A DNA stretch of 64,000 bases from Mya arenaria (lineage: Eukaryota; Mollusca; Bivalvia; Myida; Myidae), in assembly GCF_026914265.1 (NCBI RefSeq), contig NC_069135.1:1195001-1259000 (forward strand), given 5' to 3'. Positions 11,464-22,072 of the stretch are shown here, piece by piece. The translations under genes were made by a program, and so were the position numbers. The notes below the pieces were generated by a model. The model was not told the origin of the DNA and searched no databases. It saw only the letters and a program-made list of their open reading frames with translations. Positions within the stretch are counted from its first letter, which is position 1. Every line of letters begins with the position of its first letter.

Positions 11464-12939
11464 TGACTTTTTTATTAGTGCCTAGGTTTCTTAAATATAC
11501 AAATTGATTATAGCAGGAATTGGAGATCCATAACTCAGTTTGCAGTAGTCATATGAAATCAAAGCAACTATAGAGTTTATACAGAATTATAAGAGTTCTA
11601 TTTTGTTTCATGCACTCTCTATAATGACGGATCTTTTAATATTCTCCCGTCCAGGTGGTCAATTTAGCAAAATCATAGACATACATGTATGAAAAAGACT
11701 CAAATGTGAAGTGTATTTACTTCTTTAAAATATGATCACATTTGCTCTGCATTCATTACCAACTATAGTAAAAACATTCCTTTTTATATATTCAGTTAAA
11801 ACTATGGTATTTTTGTCTAACATGTTAAATTAACTTCATCAGTCTAAAAAAATTTAATAAGAATGATATTAGGTTATGATTAAATTTGTGATGAGGGTAG
11901 ATATATTTATGAATTTTACTGTTCGAATAATCTTTAAACAGTATATTGATTTTAATGAATATGAGTTGGAAAATGTGATTTATAATTGACCAATGCTTAC
12001 CATTGTCTTCAATCATTAATCATTGTTATACTCCACCATGGAAGATCTTCATGTTTGACCTTCAAATCATATGATAACAAGTGTGTGTTACATTACTATG
12101 CACGTTAAGTTTCTGTATGTTGTATTTTAAAATAGCAAAGTTTGTTAAAAATCCATTAAACAAAATGTAATATGCTTTATGTTGAATTTGTTGTTACCTG
12201 TTCTTGAAAAATGAGTTATGTGGAAGGACATCAGTTGTCAGGTCTTCGAGTTGTTAGTTTTTCCTCAAGGAAGTTTGACACAAACTAGTTGAGCCACTAG
12301 TTTTTACACTGAACCATTCATAACTCAGGCCTTGTCAGGTGTCTATATTGCATAATGTTTTGTCTTGATCTAATATATATAAATATAATATAAATTGCAC
12401 ACTGTGTACTGTAATAATCATCATCGTGTTAAATCTTTGCGAATTTCTTTTGTGACCACTTTTTGTATAGGGTGATGACAGTATACTACATTCAAATGAT
12501 TTAACTAGTATGTTTATTTTATTGTATTGTTTACATACATACTCCTTCTGACAAGAATATTTCCAAGAAAGTAACTCATACAAGAAAAGTAAACTTTATC
12601 ATCGTGCACAAATCATGGGGCCACATGGTCTATAGTTCCAATTATAATGAATTATGTAATGCAAAGTGGGTAGTCCTTCATGTGAAACTGTATGTATTGT
12701 ACTGTAGAGTGAGTAATGTATGTTCATGTATTTCGCTGTGACTGTGACATGTAGTACCTGAAGCAATGTCAATAAGCTGTAAATGCTGAATGGTTTCATT
12801 GCTGTACATGTATATTGTTCCTAATTGTTATTTTGAAGATAGATATTTTTGAAAATAAATGAGAACAAATTAATATACTTCTTTAAACAATTTTCTTTCA
12901 GTTCCATTTGCAATTAAGCTGGTCTTTTCAAGAGAAGAA
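11464..12939 (+). other. MANF 3' UTR / downstream sequence
   Basis: AT-rich, no credible coding exon. It is conserved with module C (35232-36720) almost base for base. An AATAAA at about 12856 is a possible distal polyadenylation signal for the MANF transcript; nearer candidates are weak. Conservation reflects the recent duplication and does not imply function. Confidence 0.4.
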
Positions 12940-13932
12940 AAGTCCCTTATTGTCACAAAATTGAGTCGTCGTCTTTATACACCACTGCTTCACAATGAGA
13001 AGTGGGGGCTATATTGGAATCATACGCGTCCTCACGTCTGTCCGTCAGTCGGTCCATCCCGTTTTTGTCCGCTCCATATCCTTCTCATTCATGATGGCCA
13101 GATCTTTTTTATTGATAGGCGGAAATGACCAACAGCATGAGTGCAAAATACCAGTGTGACAGTGTCCCTATCTTTAGATAAAGGTCACAGCATCTTTCTG
13201 GACTTGGAATGTGTTGCTATATAACTGGGTTCCCATGGTCAGGGAATTTTTTTTTTAATTTTTCAAGGTCAAGGACAATTTGGTATATTTTATTTGTTGA
13301 GGGTTATGTTTAACCTGAGACCGAGGGTGGTGGAAATAATTTGGAAAATAGCGGAAAGAAGGAACTAAATTTGAAAAAAAAATAACAAAAAATGGTGACT
13401 TAAAAAAGTCTATATATTATACAAGGAGAGGTGGTCAGGGTTTGTTGGCGTACAAGACCCGAGCCTCTTCAAGGTCAAGGTCACAGTAACTTTCTGAACT
13501 TGGTGTGGTCCATCCCGTTTTTGTCTGGTCCATAGCTTACTCTTTCACGGTCTGATTTAAGCATTATTTGGCAGAAGTGACCACCACAGCCTAAGATGTG
13601 TCCCGCACAGGACCCATGTCCTTGCAATCAAGGTCAAGGTCACAGCAAATTTGTGAAATTTGTATGTTTTACAATATAAGCCATACTGATAATAGTTATA
13701 TCCGGTTCATATCTTTGTATACGAATGTCCGACTTTAAAATTATTAGAAGAAGTGACCACCATAGAATGAAGACATGTTGGGCACAAAACCCGTGTCCCT
13801 ACCTTCGACGTAAAAGTCACAACGACCTGAACTTCGTATGGTATGTCTGTCGGTCTTTCTCTTTTATGACAGAAGTGACCACCAGACCAACCTTCTGAAT
13901 GTACTATGTTTTGCGTTTTCTCGTTCATTTTA

Positions 13933-13933
<1 letters not shown>
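12940..13933. repeat. Dispersed repeat with CAAGGTCA motifs
   Basis: Starts near TCGTCGTCTTTATACACCAC and includes GAAGTGGGGGCTATATTGG, GTCCGTCAGTCGGTCC and several TCAAGGTCAAGGTCACAG blocks (about 13262, 13467, 13628). Internal blocks recur: the GGTCCATCCCGTTTTTGTC phrase at 13051 and 13508, and the AGAAGTGACCACCA phrase at about 13575, 13760 and 13873. The element is therefore built from diverged subunits of roughly 100-200 bp. I recognise this as a repeat type common in bivalve genomes. Module C carries the same element at 36740-37704. No open frame of interest. Confidence 0.6.

Positions 13934-14008
<75 letters not shown>
13934..14008. repeat. (TA)n tract, left
   Basis: Pure TA dinucleotide run of about 75 bp. 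Its left flank (CTCGTTCATTTTAG) matches the left flank of the single TA tract in module C at 37705. Confidence 0.98.
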
Positions 14009-14010
<2 letters not shown>

Positions 14011-15422
14011 ATGTGCCCCAGCACATATGGACAGTGTCGTTAATGCTAATTAAATGGACTTACCTTTAAAATGACTGTATTCGTATTGATTAATGAATAT
14101 TTTCTTTGGGAGTATCCGTGATTTCGCAGATTGTGATGCTGTACCCCAATTATTACAAATGCACTGGCTTGAAAACTGCCTAGTAGCATATTAAATTAAT
14201 GGCGTACATGTCATGTTCATTATTTTTGTAGCAATCATCACAATTTTCATATTTGGCATCCATATATTAATTGTCTCTGGTTAACAATTGCATGATACTG
14301 TACTGTATACTGCAATCACAATCTGTGCAACTAAATGTTCACTGCAAGTTCTCACATTTAAAAGGTCGTAAAATATGCGTTTGTAAGAGAATTTCACGAT
14401 GATTGTTGATTGCGTAACGTAAAAAATGCACAAGTCTTATATTTCTGCTAAATGAGTTCACGTTTTGTTCAGGTTTTAACTCACAAACCTGGTAAATGTA
14501 AATCCGTCTAACATTGTTTTGTCCCTAGCAAGTCATGGTTTGCATGGCTAATTTCTTTCCAAGGGATATAACTTTTTGTTGTTAAACTCTACGATAAACA
14601 TAGCACTGTATTGTAATTTTAAGGTTTCTGTATAGCTTTTCTAAAAGTCGTTTGATTGCTGAGAAAATGCGATGTAGATTTAGCTATCAGCAGAATTATT
14701 TAGCCGCCATCATGTATCATTCAACGATTGTATTTTTGGACCGAGTCGATTCATCTTTATGCGATCGATCGCAAATTCTTCGATCGATCAGCTGTTGTCG
14801 ATGCACATTTTTGGTGTCGATCTAGAAGTCGATCGTAAGTCGATCGCGAGTCGATGCCGTCGTCTGCTCTGGAGTATTTAAAGAGCGGATTTTTTTTCAT
14901 CAGAGGGGAGTAGGAATTTGGTCTTTTTCGGGGCAGGGGGGTTACGCAAAAATTGTACAGAAAGTATAGAAAACAAATTAATTTAAGCACATTTAAGCAC
15001 ATTTTGATCAAACTTAAGTATAAGAGATTAAAAATAAATAACGTAACGATTAAATCAGCATTTATTTACGCAGTTTGCTGAAATTTCATAGATGTTAGGA
15101 ATTTTCACGAATACTCAGAACCTTGTACTTGTTATTTTACGTTGACAGAAGATTATTGTGCCATTTCTTATGTTAAGAAGAAATTCCTGACAATAAACGT
15201 TAGAACTTTATATGGATTTGGTACCATTTCTCATCCCAGGGACTATGTAATCATTAAATGGTGCCGAGTATAAGCTATTTGGGCTAAATAGCTGAGTATG
15301 GTGAAACTTGGAAAACGATAGCCATCCTGAGTAATTATAATATAGCTATCAAGCGTCGGAGAGCGTGGCAGAGTCGTCGGGAAGCGCCGCTGACGGACGG
15401 GCATCGCACGAGAGGCGAGCCC

Positions 15423-15429
<7 letters not shown>
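14009..15429. other. 1.4-kb segment between two TA tracts, absent from module C
   Basis: Present in module B and missing in module C, where the left flank of the first TA tract is joined through one TA tract to the right flank of the second. It may be an insertion into a TA run in module B or a loss by slippage or recombination between two TA tracts in module C. It contains no convincing gene. The part at 14758-14860 is studded with GTCGAT/CGATCGAT palindromes. The ends (TTGATGTGCC and, reverse-complemented, TTGTTGTGGG) are only weakly alike. Confidence 0.75.

Positions 15430-15507
<78 letters not shown>
15430..15507. repeat. (TA)n tract, right
   Basis: TA run of about 78 bp followed by CAATATGAGGGCATTACTC, the same right flank as the module C tract ending at 37769. 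Confidence 0.98.
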
Positions 15508-15511
<4 letters not shown>

Positions 15512-15660
15512 ATGAGGGCATTACTCAAAGTGTATTACTTATTTCTTATTTATTTAAAAGAATATTAATACAAAGCATAACAAGTATGATATGGAAACTA
15601 CTGGAAGGATTTAAATTTTGAACAATGATATATAGTAATGTCAAATTGTTCATACTGCAG

Positions 15661-16283
15661 GAATTGCTACTTTTGGGACACACTTATGTCATGTTATCTC
15701 CCTCTGTACGTAGATTTTATTGACGGTGTGCATGGGGATGTGCACCTTGCAAGAAAGATAACTCTCGGACCAATTGTTGCAATCTTAACAGGTGAGTTTG
15801 TGCCCTGAAAACAAAATGTTTGTCCGAGTCAAACCTTAGAACTTACTTGAAGGAATTGAATAATACTGGTCCAAATGTTGCAACATAACCTCGCCTTAAT
15901 TCTTGATTTCTTAATAAATAAATTGTTGCATTTTATTCCCCTAGTGTTTTTTTTTCGGCACTCCATGCAAATTTGCTTTTGCTATAGCGTTTCTTCAAAC
16001 ATGGCAAATTAAATTAAAGGCATATATCATTTTTTCGTTAGCGGCACTTGAAAAAGAACAATTCTAGTTACTTTGTGTTTTCCCCTTGTTCGGCTTTATA
16101 ACAAACTTTCTTCAAAAGCGTTTGTCTGAAGCAAGAGAACGTGAGCACAGGGAGAAATTGAAAGAAACTTTGAACACCAATAGATGGCAATGTAGTGGCG
16201 CGCACTATGGAGAAATTCTTATTCTTAAATGGACTTTCTTGAGAAGTTATCCAAAGCGATTTTCGTTCTTAAATTCAATGTAA
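15661..16283 (+). other. Unassigned candidate exons (duplicated, one copy degraded)
   Basis: Two stretches have splice-like borders and open frames. One, 15661-15791, has a CTGCAG acceptor, a GTGAGT donor and an open frame including LARKITLGPIVAILTG. The other, 16068-16283, follows a CTAG acceptor and includes FITNFLQKRLSEAREREHRE, then a stop. Their phases do not join directly, and I recognise no family. In module C the first stretch (about 37909-38032) has an in-frame stop and an 8-bp loss; the second (38308-38523) stays open. They may be decayed exons of an unknown gene, or chance. Confidence 0.2.
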
Positions 16284-17363
16284 CTTTGGGCAGGGGCTGA
16301 TCCAGGATTTGACGGGAGCGGGGCGTAACTTAGGGGCGTATTGTTTTTACTTGCCACCTCCCTTCCTAAGAACCTAAATTTATTTGATTTAAATGTTGGC
16401 AGGTGGGATTGGGGTAGTCCATATAAACAGCCGCTTCAGAGTCTTTGACGATTTTTGATTTGGCGACTAGATATGTTTAGGGAACAAGATGAATATCCAA
16501 ATGTAAAAAAGTTCCCTAAATGTGCATTCTTGTGACTAGGTTTGTGGGTACTCTTTTCTTTCAGATATATTTTGGCTTCACATAAATGTTATTATATTTA
16601 GGTCAACTTTTTTCCCAACTTAACAACGTTATCTACTTTAACTCATCTCCCTTACTGTTACTACAGTGAATTTGCATACTATGCCAGCCGAACAGAAGCT
16701 GAAATTTAATAATCTTAGTTTATTTTACTTTTGGATATACATGAAAACATTTATAAACATTTTAGTTATTTTATTTATATAATTTACAATTTAGTTGTAG
16801 TCTACAAATTCACCCCCACCCCCACCCTGAACTAATTCATTGAGTGTATGCCATGTGTTTGATTTGAGATAAACGTTTGTTCTGTTCTGTTCTGCTCTTC
16901 AATGAAATGATGCGCACTAAATAACGTCGATGGTTACACTATAAGAATAAGGTTCAAGGTCAAGCCCGTACAAGCATGATTTCCGTCCATTACAATTAAT
17001 AATTCTTCCCTATTCGTAAGGGCATGTGGCAGCTTATTGAATTCTTTAATCTGAATTAAAGCGCAGTCAACTCCTGTTTATACGATAATCTTTATTAATA
17101 TACAGAATATTGTAAACCGCATGAGAAAACTATTAACGTGGAATACCATTAACACGATTCAAGGATTCACAATTCATGCTATTGTTCTCAAAATCAATCC
17201 AATGTCAAATTTCACTTCAGAACAAGACTTTTGGAACACTGATCGAAGAAAAGAATGAAAGTTATTTTGATTTGCATATATTCACATATTTACATTAAAG
17301 ACATTAGTTTAAGCATTATTTATGTCATGAAGATACATTGGAACAACACAAAGTATACATATA
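16284..17363. other. Intergenic, with a presence/absence block
   Basis: AT-rich sequence downstream of the TLR. At 16290-16345, CAGGGGCTGATCCAGGATTTGACGGG-type sequence resembles the ends of widespread animal DNA-transposon remnants; this is weak. About 16805-17225 (from CCCACCCCCACCC to GGAACAAGAC) is present here and absent in module C, where the flanks join at about 39060. No gene is seen. Confidence 0.45.
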
Positions 17364-17536
17364 CAGTAGGAACTCGCTATTTCGAAGTCGTTGGGGCCTC
17401 GATAATACCTTCGAGGTAACGAGCACTCGATATAACAGAAATACAATCAGTGTATGACTGAGCCCAAAATATTAGAAAAACTTTGACAAAACCAGAACAT
17501 CGAGATAACAGAGTTCGACATATCGAGTTTCCACTG
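17364..17536. mobile_element. Short TIR element (pogo/Tigger-like MITE), 173 bp
   Basis: Left end CAGTAGGAACTCGCTATTTC and right end (reverse complement) CAGTGGAAACTCGATATGTC form imperfect terminal inverted repeats of about 26 bp. Internal segments (CCTCGATAATACCTTCGAGG, ATCGAGATAACAGAG) also pair. The CAGTGGAA-ACTCG style of terminus resembles pogo/Tigger-type DNA transposons. It has no coding capacity. It lies about 440 bp beyond the TLR stop, possibly inside its 3' UTR, and has a counterpart at 39200-39373. Confidence 0.6.
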
Positions 17537-17978
17537 TGTCATCATAAGGATAGAGGAGATAGGTTACATCTCATTTTAAAACCTCTCCCTTGTTGTAATA
17601 TATTTCAATAAATGATGTTTACAGTATTAACAAAAGTAAATCAAACTGAAGAAGGCATTACAGAAATTGTGAAATTCCATTATTTGTTGTAAATATTTTA
17701 GCCTATGAAAATTGAAATCAATTCGGATCCAACTGGTGAAATGGTTGAAGGTATGGATGAGTTTGCATTTTTTTTGTCCAGTATAAGTAATTCCTTATAG
17801 TAGTAGAGTTACATAGAATGTATAATAATACACTTTGTCTTGGACGAGATTTGATAGATTATTCTTGTCTTCTTGTTACACATGGTTCTCGTCGTGACTT
17901 CAGTATTTCAAAGTCCAAACCTCCGAAGCAAGTTGAGTTCCTCCAGTGAAAATTATGTGTGCATCAAGCTGGACTTTC
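17537..17978 (-). other. TLR copy 1 3' flank
   Basis: AT-rich sequence directly downstream of the TLR stop, probably its 3' UTR. AATAAA-like signals occur in TLR sense but none is decisive. Compared with module C, about 225 bp adjoining the stop codon (39830-40053) is missing here. Confidence 0.4.
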
Positions 17979-20801
17979 TCAAATAGAAGTGTTTCTGTTG
18001 AATAAACTTTGGTTTACAGCAATCGGTGTGTCGTCTATTTTTTCAATAATGTCAATCAGTTCTCTCCAAAAGGCAATCATTTCTTGACTTCCGCCCCTTT
18101 CCGGAAAGTCCAGATAGCACCTCCTTTTGATTTCCAACGTGTCCTTTGACCAGCCAGAATCCGGCGTGGACTGCAAGAAAAGTCCAAAGAACATTGGTTT
18201 TCCCCGTCTCAAAGACTCCTCCTGTGCCATATGTAGGGCAATCTTCCATTCGTCTTCAGATTCGCACCCTTTGGTTATAACAAACAGCGCCGCTCTGCTT
18301 ATATGTATAGCATTCGCAATTAAACTGTACTTGTTTTGCCCCGGCACAATATAGTCGGGGAGGAACAACTTATAACCTTCTCTTGTGAGATGGGGCTCTA
18401 GGGTCTCGCTTACAAAAGTGTTGGCCTCTGCATTGGATGCCACGTACACATGGTATCGGAACTTGTTCGCCTCTTCAGCAATGCTGTCAATGGACGTATA
18501 GCCAGCTCGTTTGACTATTTTTCGAGAAGTCACATAGTACCAGTAGCTTATTTTCCATCTGAACCTATGAACTAACACGCCGACAACTATTACAATTACA
18601 ATAACCAAAAGTATTGCGCTGACTATTATGACATCAAGGTATGATTTACATTGCTTATCAAGATATATAATTTTCTCTTCCAGATCATTCTTAGAATTTA
18701 TTACTTCTTTCGTCATGTTGTCGTTGTGAAAAAAGTTGCACTCAGAAATATTCACGTACAGATAGCTACATGAACCCATATGCTCTAAAACCCATTTTAA
18801 AAAATCAAGATTAGCACATGTGCATTTGATGTGGTTGTTTGTCATGTTCACTTGCATCCGATTCCTGCCCCTAGAGCTTGTCATTGAAATATTCTTCAGT
18901 GCGTTTCTTACACTCTGTGGGAGAGTCCATATGTGGTTGTTGCTCATGTCGAGCATTCGCAAGTGTTTCAAGTGCGAGATATTCAGACCAAAAGATGTAA
19001 ATATATTGAAGGACATATTGAAAACTTCCAGGTCTTTTTGGTGTTGGAGTAGGTCAGGTTGCACACTTTCAATTCTATTGAATGATATATCCAAGTCCTT
19101 CAAATGTGTGTTGTTTGCAAATAAGCGCGAACCATTCTTTTGAATCGGATTGAACAAGAGGTTGCCATGAAGATTCAATCTTTTAAGATTCGGAAAACCA
19201 TCAAAGAAATGTACATTCACTTGTGTTGCAAAATTAAGGCTAAGGTCAATATTTTCAACTTTTTCCAAACCATGGGTTGGTCCCTCCCAACAAAACAGCA
19301 ACGAGCACGCCGCGGATATAGTTTTCAACTTATTATTTGGGTCAAAACATAATTCAAAAATAGGGTATCCAATTTTACTGTAACTTATATCTATTTCCTC
19401 CATATTCGGTGGGAGAAAACCAGTGACCGAACATCTAGGAATGAAATATTCTGGAGTCGGGCAGGTGTTCGGCACTGGAACATGATGTCTGTAATTATTC
19501 ATATGCACCTGCATGTCTGCAAAGGTTTCATGTTCAGCTGCAGTAGACGATAGATATGCCAAATTGTTGCGTGAGGACGCATGTGCTTCCGTCGTTGTCG
19601 TGCGCGGATTGTAGAGAAGGCCATTGGTGCGAACATGCTTCTTCGGACTTAACGAACTCCATATTCCTATATTATCATTGAAAAAGTTAAAAGATACGTC
19701 GAGCTTCTTTAAATTTTTCATGAAGTAAACGTAAAAAATGTAAAATCCAAGTTCAAACTCGTTTCTTGAAATATTAATTTCCTCAACTGACGGCAAAAGT
19801 TGGAATACTTCCTTTTCAACGTTATTCACTGCATTATATTGCAGTGAAAGGTATTTCAAATTTGTTAGGTTTTTAAATGGAGTTACGATTTTTGAGGTTA
19901 TGTTGGTGCCACAGCTCAAAAACTGACCATTTACAACGTGGTTCATGATTATTGTTTCCATTTTTTTGTTCAAACTGCTCGCCGCCTTTGTCAGACCATT
20001 CAATCCTAATTCAAAATTTTCAGACAAATCAAGATAAACCAAATGCGTCATGTTTACAAAAGCGTCTGCTGCAATATCTTTTACGCCACATTTTAAAACC
20101 GACAAGTGTGTCACGTAAATCAAATTTTCAAATGACGTTCTCAATATGTCTGTTTCACAAAACTCCAAGTATCGCCACGGCGGTAGAACCATATCCCCCG
20201 ATATCCGCACCGTATTAAGCTTTGACATTTCTTGAAACACAGGACCAAATGAAATATTTGTCATACCATCAAGCCATAGTTCTTCCAAACTGTTTTGAAG
20301 CTTCGATATGGCCATCTCAGGGTAACCGTTTCCAAGAAGGGCTCCCGTTGTTGCGTACATTCTTAATTCTTTTAGTGATTTTAAATGTCCAAACAAGTTC
20401 TCGCTTGTGTTAGTTGTCAATGTCATCTGGTCGTTGTTTGATATATTTAAATACAATAGGTTTTTTAGTCCTGTGAAAGTTGTGTTTTGAATTGTAGCGT
20501 TCTTTATTCCCAATGTTGTATTAAACAGATCTAATACTTTGAGTGACACATAGTTCTCAAATGGCGTGCTTGTATAAGTCACCAAGTCTTCGAGTCTTGT
20601 GGATGACATATTTAGGACCAGGGTAATAGCAGCTGGTATCTGCGTCGGCACATATGTTACGTTGGTGAATGAGCAGTCCACGATAATACCATTTTCAGTT
20701 GGGTGTTTCTCGCAGGCGCAGAATGTGTCATTGCATGACAAATCACAGTAAACAAATTCCACTGACAGGAAGATCACTAGTAGAAGGCTTGCAATCCACA
20801 T
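17979..20801 (-). CDS. Toll-like receptor, copy 1 (single coding exon)
   Basis: 940-residue TLR. N-terminal signal peptide (MWIASLLLVIFLSVEFVYC), Cys-rich LRRNT (CNDTFCACEKHP...VDCSF), a long run of leucine-rich repeats (for example LKVLDLFNTTL, LVYLDLSENFELGL, LKKLDVSFNFF, LKDLDISFNRIESV, LRMLDMSNNHIWTLP), an LRRCT with CTCANLDFLKWVLEHMGSC, a membrane helix at about residues 720-745, then a TIR domain from about residue 783. The TIR shows box 1 as YHVYVASNA, a BB-loop LPDYIVPG and box 3 FW in IAFWRELIDII. It is predicted to sit at the cell or endosome surface and signal through TIR adaptors; the ligand is unknown. The coding region is intronless, but CTTTCAG lies 10 bases upstream of the ATG in TLR sense (20802-20811 is leader), so a 5' UTR intron is likely. 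It is head-to-head with the M13 gene. The C-terminal tail is shorter than in copy 2. Confidence 0.95.
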   Translation of the reverse strand: MWIASLLLVIFLSVEFVYCDLSCNDTFCACEKHPTENGIIVDCSFTNVTYVPTQIPAAITLVLNMSSTRLEDLVTYTSTPFENYVSLKVLDLFNTTLGIKNATIQNTTFTGLKNLLYLNISNNDQMTLTTNTSENLFGHLKSLKELRMYATTGALLGNGYPEMAISKLQNSLEELWLDGMTNISFGPVFQEMSKLNTVRISGDMVLPPWRYLEFCETDILRTSFENLIYVTHLSVLKCGVKDIAADAFVNMTHLVYLDLSENFELGLNGLTKAASSLNKKMETIIMNHVVNGQFLSCGTNITSKIVTPFKNLTNLKYLSLQYNAVNNVEKEVFQLLPSVEEINISRNEFELGFYIFYVYFMKNLKKLDVSFNFFNDNIGIWSSLSPKKHVRTNGLLYNPRTTTTEAHASSRNNLAYLSSTAAEHETFADMQVHMNNYRHHVPVPNTCPTPEYFIPRCSVTGFLPPNMEEIDISYSKIGYPIFELCFDPNNKLKTISAACSLLFCWEGPTHGLEKVENIDLSLNFATQVNVHFFDGFPNLKRLNLHGNLLFNPIQKNGSRLFANNTHLKDLDISFNRIESVQPDLLQHQKDLEVFNMSFNIFTSFGLNISHLKHLRMLDMSNNHIWTLPQSVRNALKNISMTSSRGRNRMQVNMTNNHIKCTCANLDFLKWVLEHMGSCSYLYVNISECNFFHNDNMTKEVINSKNDLEEKIIYLDKQCKSYLDVIIVSAILLVIVIVIVVGVLVHRFRWKISYWYYVTSRKIVKRAGYTSIDSIAEEANKFRYHVYVASNAEANTFVSETLEPHLTREGYKLFLPDYIVPGQNKYSLIANAIHISRAALFVITKGCESEDEWKIALHMAQEESLRRGKPMFFGLFLQSTPDSGWSKDTLEIKRRCYLDFPERGGSQEMIAFWRELIDIIEKIDDTPIAVNQSLFNRNTSI

Positions 20802-22072
20802 CGCGAATGATCTGAAAGGCGATGATTGTCTTTGTTATAATTAAAATAAAATGCGAAATCAAGTTCACATGATGTAAGATGTATCCTTTACTTGAAAAAC
20901 AACCATTTTCAGTTGTGTTATTATTTACATCGCACTGATCAATATGCACTGTGTTAAACAAAGATGGTTAAAGAAATACCAAAATAGAAACGAGGCAGTA
21001 AAGAATTATACATTAAAAGCTACATGTAAAGCGCGTTTTTCCTCACCATCCCATCGAAACTGTAACCAAACGCTAGTTTGATTATTATAATAGACAGGAA
21101 GATAATGATGAGTGGCTAGTTGAACTTTGTGCATTACAAGTTCAAACTCGCATTTAATTTCCTTGATTTTATTGTTCAAGGTCTTAATACTAAAAATAAG
21201 ACTGGTGGTTTATTTCCTGTTCAATTTTCTAATTTGAACGTGTTTTTGTTGTTGTTTTAAAAGGTCTGTATAATTTTAATATTTTTTATTATTTGTCTAT
21301 TTCGGCCAAAATGGAAATTAAAAAATAAATAAATGATAATGTTGGTCGTAATAACATCTATCCGTGTTGTTATACGTATTAAAGGGACTCGCTCATGATT
21401 TTTGATATTTTTTTCACGGTATTGCTGAAACCACTGATATTATAATCATATTCTCTTTAATACCGATATTCAAGAAAAATATTAAATCTAAGTATAAAAA
21501 CGCTGGTTTAGTTGGGGAGCATCTCCACGCTGGAACAGTCAAGAACAAATTTGAAAACTGACAACAAAACTCTCGCCCACGAGGACTCATATATAACCCC
21601 AGGGATGAATTAACCTTGAAGCCTTTTGTTGTAAAGCGTTACCAACGCTATTCAAAATCGTGGACAATATTAGATCATCAACTTCAGTAGCTTAATGTCT
21701 TAACAATCCTATTGACTTTCCACTCATAGAGTCGTCATAAAAAGTGCAGTTTACAAAACATGAGCGAGTCAATTTAAAGCTATGGGAGAGACCATCATTC
21801 CTAAACTAATAAGGACAACTTAAATCGTTGTTCCTTTTGATCTAATTAAGATTAATATCAAGCGCTAATCCATTTGCTTAAGCCGACAGCTCAATTTTGG
21901 TATACATTTGTAGGGATAAAGTTCAATACAATTATAAATACCCAAATAATCGGAGATTAATATATTATAATATCAAAATCAGCTCATTTTTTTCAAAATG
22001 GAGTTTTTAAGAGGATCAGTTTTCTAAAATGATACACTTCACACAGTTAAATATAAGCATCCTTTCTTCAAT
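20802..22072. promoter_or_regulatory. Divergent TLR / M13 intergenic region
   Basis: 1.27 kb separating the start codons of a minus-strand TLR and a plus-strand M13 gene. It must contain the TLR 5' leader and, presumably, the control regions of both genes. No core promoter motif can be assigned with confidence. A TTAA-flanked MITE occupies 21379-21777. The arrangement is retained in module C (42895-44210), including the MITE. Confidence 0.5.
21379..21777. mobile_element. TTAA-flanked MITE in the divergent promoter
   Basis: Left terminus TTAA then AGGGACTCGCTCATG; right terminus CATGAGCGAGTCAAT then TTAA. The 15-bp ends are inverted repeats differing at the outer bases, and TTAA on both sides fits a piggyBac-type target-site duplication. 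It is about 400 bp and non-coding. The same insertion is at 43481-43916 in module C, so it predates the duplication. Confidence 0.65.

Noticed and set aside
13707-15568. Frames containing long IYIYIY runs
   Set aside because: They are (TA)n microsatellites read as protein.
18820-19352. Open frames on the plus strand within the TLR
   Set aside because: Antisense shadows of the TLR coding exon; no domain and no splice context.
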